NCBI GenBank assembly: GCA_009928435.1
Contig: JAABNQ010000036.1
Span: forward strand, 1-35,625
From: Bacillus sp. HF117_J1_D
Lineage (GTDB): Bacteria; Bacillota; Bacilli; Bacillales; Bacillaceae_C
Direction of reading: 5' to 3'
DNA: 35,625 nt
Shown: positions 33,238-35,625 of the stretch, piece after piece
Layout of the letters: each line of letters starts with the position of its first letter
Numbering within the stretch: position 1 is the stretch's first letter
Notes under the pieces: generated by a model
The model's database searches: none
Told to the model about the DNA's origin: nothing
What the model saw: the letters and a program-made list of their open reading frames with translations, nothing else
Made by a program: the position numbers and the translations under genes

Positions 33238-33289
33238 GGGGTCTGACCCCCATCACATTAACGCGTTAACGCAGTGGGGGTCAGACCCC
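33238..33289. repeat. palindromic GGGGTCTGACCCC element, copy downstream of LysR
   Basis: GGGGTCTGACCCCCA (33238-33252) and TGGGGGTCAGACCCC (33275-33289) are perfect inverse copies, with the 12-bp palindrome TTAACGCGTTAA between them. The right end touches the LysR stop codon and is followed by a short direct duplication of AGACCCCTTCAGA. Confidence 0.92.
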
Positions 33290-33290
33290 T

Positions 33291-34181
33291 TCAGAAGACC
33301 CCTTCAGAAGAGACCTTTCGAACAAATGCTAAGAATGTGTCTAAGGCTTTTGTTCTATAGGGGCTAGAAGTGACAATGGAAAATTTCCTCGTGAAAGGAA
33401 GACCAGCTACTTGGACCGTTTTTAATGTCCCAGCGAGGAGTTCTTTGTTGATGGCCCATTGGGAAAGCAAGCTGATACCCAGGCCTGCCTCTACTGATTC
33501 TTTGATGAGTTGAATGCTTCCGAATTCCATCAAATGATCAGGGGATATGTTTAACGACTGTAACATGTTGTCTGCTGCCTTTCTTGTGCCAGATCCCACT
33601 TCGCGAACAATCCATCTCTCACCTTCCAAGTCCTGAGGCGTGATTTTCTTCATGTTGGCAAGATGGTGATCAGATGCTGCCACTATGTACATTTTATCCT
33701 CTGCGAATGGCTCGATCATGAGCCTGTCGTGCTGAAAATCCCCTTCCACGATTCCTACGTCCATCTGGTGTTTCAATACTAACTCAGCAACATCACGTGT
33801 ATTTCCAATCGAAATAGTCGGTGTAACCAGTGGATGGTCCTCAAGCATGTCAGCAATGACATGAGGCAGAATATATTCCCCGAATGTGTAACTTGCTCCA
33901 ATTGCAAGCGGCCCGCTTGTCTTATTGGTCAGGTCATCAACAAGCCGCTGCATTTTTGTGTACAGACCGATGATTTCCTTTGCGTGATCGTAAACAATCT
34001 CCCCTGCTTTGTTTAACTTTACATATTTATTTGTCCGCTCCAGGAGGCGCGTCCCTATTTCCCGCTCGAATGCCTGGATATACTGGCTTACAGCGGGTTG
34101 AGTCATATGCAACTCTTCCGCTGCCCGTGAAAAATTCTTCTTCTCTGCCACCGCAATAAACACTGCCAACTGTTGGTCCAA
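33291..34181 (-). CDS. LysR-family transcriptional regulator
   Basis: The protein is 296 aa. The N-terminal winged helix (FIAVAEKKNFSRAAEELHMT, then QPAVSQYIQAFE) is followed by the substrate-binding fold (about 90-290) with IGASYTFGEYILP and VREVGSGTRKA. The start is TTG 34181 behind GGAGAG. It is divergent from a YeiH-family gene; in enterobacteria the YeiE LysR regulator sits beside yeiH and responds to sulfite, so a sulfur-related signal is likely but inferred. Its last codons (SSEGVF) come from a short duplicated segment next to the palindromic element. Confidence 0.88.
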   Translation of the reverse strand: MDQQLAVFIAVAEKKNFSRAAEELHMTQPAVSQYIQAFEREIGTRLLERTNKYVKLNKAGEIVYDHAKEIIGLYTKMQRLVDDLTNKTSGPLAIGASYTFGEYILPHVIADMLEDHPLVTPTISIGNTRDVAELVLKHQMDVGIVEGDFQHDRLMIEPFAEDKMYIVAASDHHLANMKKITPQDLEGERWIVREVGSGTRKAADNMLQSLNISPDHLMEFGSIQLIKESVEAGLGISLLSQWAINKELLAGTLKTVQVAGLPFTRKFSIVTSSPYRTKALDTFLAFVRKVSSEGVF

Positions 34182-34203
34182 ATTTCTTCACTCTCCTTTT
34201 GGA

Positions 34204-34255
34204 GGGGTCTGACCCCCATCACATTAACGCATTAACGCAGTGGGGGTCAGACCCC
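34204..34255. repeat. palindromic GGGGTCTGACCCC element, copy in the LysR-yeiH intergenic region
   Basis: GGGGTCTGACCCCCA (34204-34218) and TGGGGGTCAGACCCC (34241-34255) are perfect inverse copies around ACATTAACGCATTAACGC. A short direct duplication of AGACCCCTTATA follows. It lies in the shared promoter region, 23 bp before the LysR start. Confidence 0.92.
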
Positions 34256-34407
34256 TTATAAGACCCCTTATATCATTTACTTATCATTACTATTATAATG
34301 ATTTATTTTGCTTATACACTTAAATGCTTTATTCTAAAATTAAAAGACTGAATGGAAGGATGATCGGTTTGGGCATTTTAGAGGATAAAGGAGATGAAAG
34401 CAGAGCA

Positions 34408-35430
34408 ATGACTGAGAAATCAGCTCCTTCACCTAAGAATTATTCAATCGGATTATGGATCGGCGGAATCGCTTTTACTTTTTTCATTGCGTTCTTGGGC
34501 TTTTTATTAGCGAAGGTTCCAGGCTTCAGCTTGGTAGGACAGATGGCATCAGCGATTATGATTGCGATCGTTTACAGACAGTTGTTCGGATATCCAGACG
34601 CCTTAAAAGCAGGAATCCATTTTTCATCTAAAATATTGTTGCGTGCAGCTATTGTTTTATATGGATTAAAACTGAATATTTACACAGTCTTGGATGATGG
34701 ACTTGGATTACTTGTACGTGATGTCGGAATCATCATCGTGGCGATTTTGCTGACCATGTGGTTGGCGAAGAAATTGAAGGCGAATCCGACAATCTCCCTG
34801 CTGCTCGGAGTTGGAACCGGCGTGTGCGGAGCGGCCGCCATAGCGGCTGTGGCACCCATTATCAAAGCTGAGGACGATGATACAGCCATTAGTGTCGGAA
34901 TCATCGCTTTGATGGGAACGGTTTTCGGGATTGTGTATACGATTCTACGCCCCATTTTACCGCTATCGCCAGCAGAGTACGGCGCCTGGACAGGGATGAG
35001 TCTTCATGAAATCGCTCATGTGGTCTTGGCTGGGGCGCCCGGCGGACAGGAAGCGCTTGGAATCGCACTGCTGGCCAAGTTGGGGCGCGTCTTCTTATTG
35101 GTACCCCTCTGCTTTATTTTAATGTATTGGATGAAAACAAAAGCGGGGGTCAAGGCGGCGAACGGAGCGAAGGTGGGCTTTCCTATGTTTTTGCTGGGGT
35201 TCGTTGCAATGAGCCTGATTGGAACCTATGTGATCGGATCTGTTTTCGTTGTTCCGAATGGTGTGATGGAGGCAGTTGAAAGCGGCACGACCTGGCTGTT
35301 GACCGCCGCGATGGTGGGGCTGGGTTTAAATGTCAGTTTAATGGATGTAAAGAAGAAAGCTTTGAAACCGTTGATTGCGATGGGCATTACGTCAGTTGTG
35401 TTGTCAATCATGGCGTTTATGTTAGTGTAA
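34408..35430 (+). CDS. YeiH-family (UPF0324) membrane protein, putative sulfate/sulfite-related transporter
   Basis: The protein is 340 aa from ATG 34408, the length usual for the family, with AAAGGAGATG upstream at a long spacing; the frame opens at 34324. It has about ten membrane segments. LGVGTGVCGAAAIAAVAP (near residue 130-147) and a SLHEIAHVVLAG block are typical of YeiH proteins. Function is not firmly known; family members are annotated as putative sulfate exporters. It is divergent from the LysR gene, which probably controls it. Confidence 0.88.
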   Translation: MTEKSAPSPKNYSIGLWIGGIAFTFFIAFLGFLLAKVPGFSLVGQMASAIMIAIVYRQLFGYPDALKAGIHFSSKILLRAAIVLYGLKLNIYTVLDDGLGLLVRDVGIIIVAILLTMWLAKKLKANPTISLLLGVGTGVCGAAAIAAVAPIIKAEDDDTAISVGIIALMGTVFGIVYTILRPILPLSPAEYGAWTGMSLHEIAHVVLAGAPGGQEALGIALLAKLGRVFLLVPLCFILMYWMKTKAGVKAANGAKVGFPMFLLGFVAMSLIGTYVIGSVFVVPNGVMEAVESGTTWLLTAAMVGLGLNVSLMDVKKKALKPLIAMGITSVVLSIMAFMLV

Positions 35431-35531
35431 AAAGGATTGCGCGGGGTCAAACTTGTTTGTGTGTATGGGTGAGGATAGAAGCATCTTTATAAAATTGCAC
35501 ACACATTGCATCACGGACAAATTTCCTCTCC

Positions 35532-35563
35532 AATAGTCAGCCAACATTTGGGCTATTTTTTTA
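35532..35563 (+). terminator. weak terminator after the YeiH gene
   Basis: AATAGTC (35532-35538) pairs with GGCTATT (35551-35557) with one G-U, followed by a T-run. The remaining 60 bases show no gene. Confidence 0.45.
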
Positions 35564-35625
35564 CATCACAAAGAACAAAAGCGAAAGCGCCTGTTCATCG
35601 ACGTACAGACTGGACGACTCCTGAC

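Overview
The window looks like chromosomal DNA of a low-to-moderate GC, Gram-positive Bacillaceae-type bacterium. The evidence is strong AGGAGG-type ribosome binding sites with frequent TTG and GTG starts, lipobox lipoproteins, wall teichoic acid (WTA) genes and an LCP ligase. I cannot name the species.

Left part (1-9.8 kb): a NERD-domain protein with a zinc ribbon; a membrane-anchored HtrA-like protease; an AbrB-type antitoxin with a Doc/Fic toxin; and a nosD-nosL-nosY-nosF operon (copper-site maturation for nitrous oxide reductase). A second, histidine-tailed nosL lies on the other strand. No nosZ is present. Three large arrays of a 20-bp unit with core GGAYAGTA separate these genes, a fourth starts the window, and a fifth lies at 30.9-31.1 kb.

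Middle part (9.8-29.7 kb): a secreted metalloprotease with Ig-like repeats, then a large WTA locus. A first set (tagH, tagG, a TagF-like transferase and a GT2 glycosyltransferase) is followed by a visibly AT-richer block. That block holds a TarS-like glycosyltransferase, a second tagGH pair, a small coiled-coil protein, a TagB/TarF-like transferase, tagD, two more TagF-family polymerases or primases, tarJ and tarI. tarI and tarJ imply CDP-ribitol synthesis, so the block probably makes a poly(ribitol phosphate) polymer. Transposase relics lie at both ends of the block, and a broken tagF-type 3' fragment sits just beyond its right edge. It therefore looks like a polymer-specifying cassette exchanged by recombination or transfer.

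Right part (29.7-35.6 kb): the common WTA functions, namely an LCP ligase, tagO (lipid-linked first sugar) and tagA (second sugar). These are followed by a LysR regulator divergent from a YeiH-family membrane protein. The LysR gene is flanked on both sides by a palindromic GGGGTCTGACCCC element that also occurs four times in tandem at the 3' end of the first tagH.

How it fits together: TagO and TagA start the linkage unit; TagD supplies CDP-glycerol; TagB/F-type enzymes prime; TarI and TarJ supply CDP-ribitol; TarL-type enzymes polymerise; GT2 enzymes decorate; TagGH exports; and LCP attaches the polymer to peptidoglycan. The most unusual feature is the family of intergenic 20-bp arrays. Their register is kept while their sequence diverges, and I know of no described function for them.
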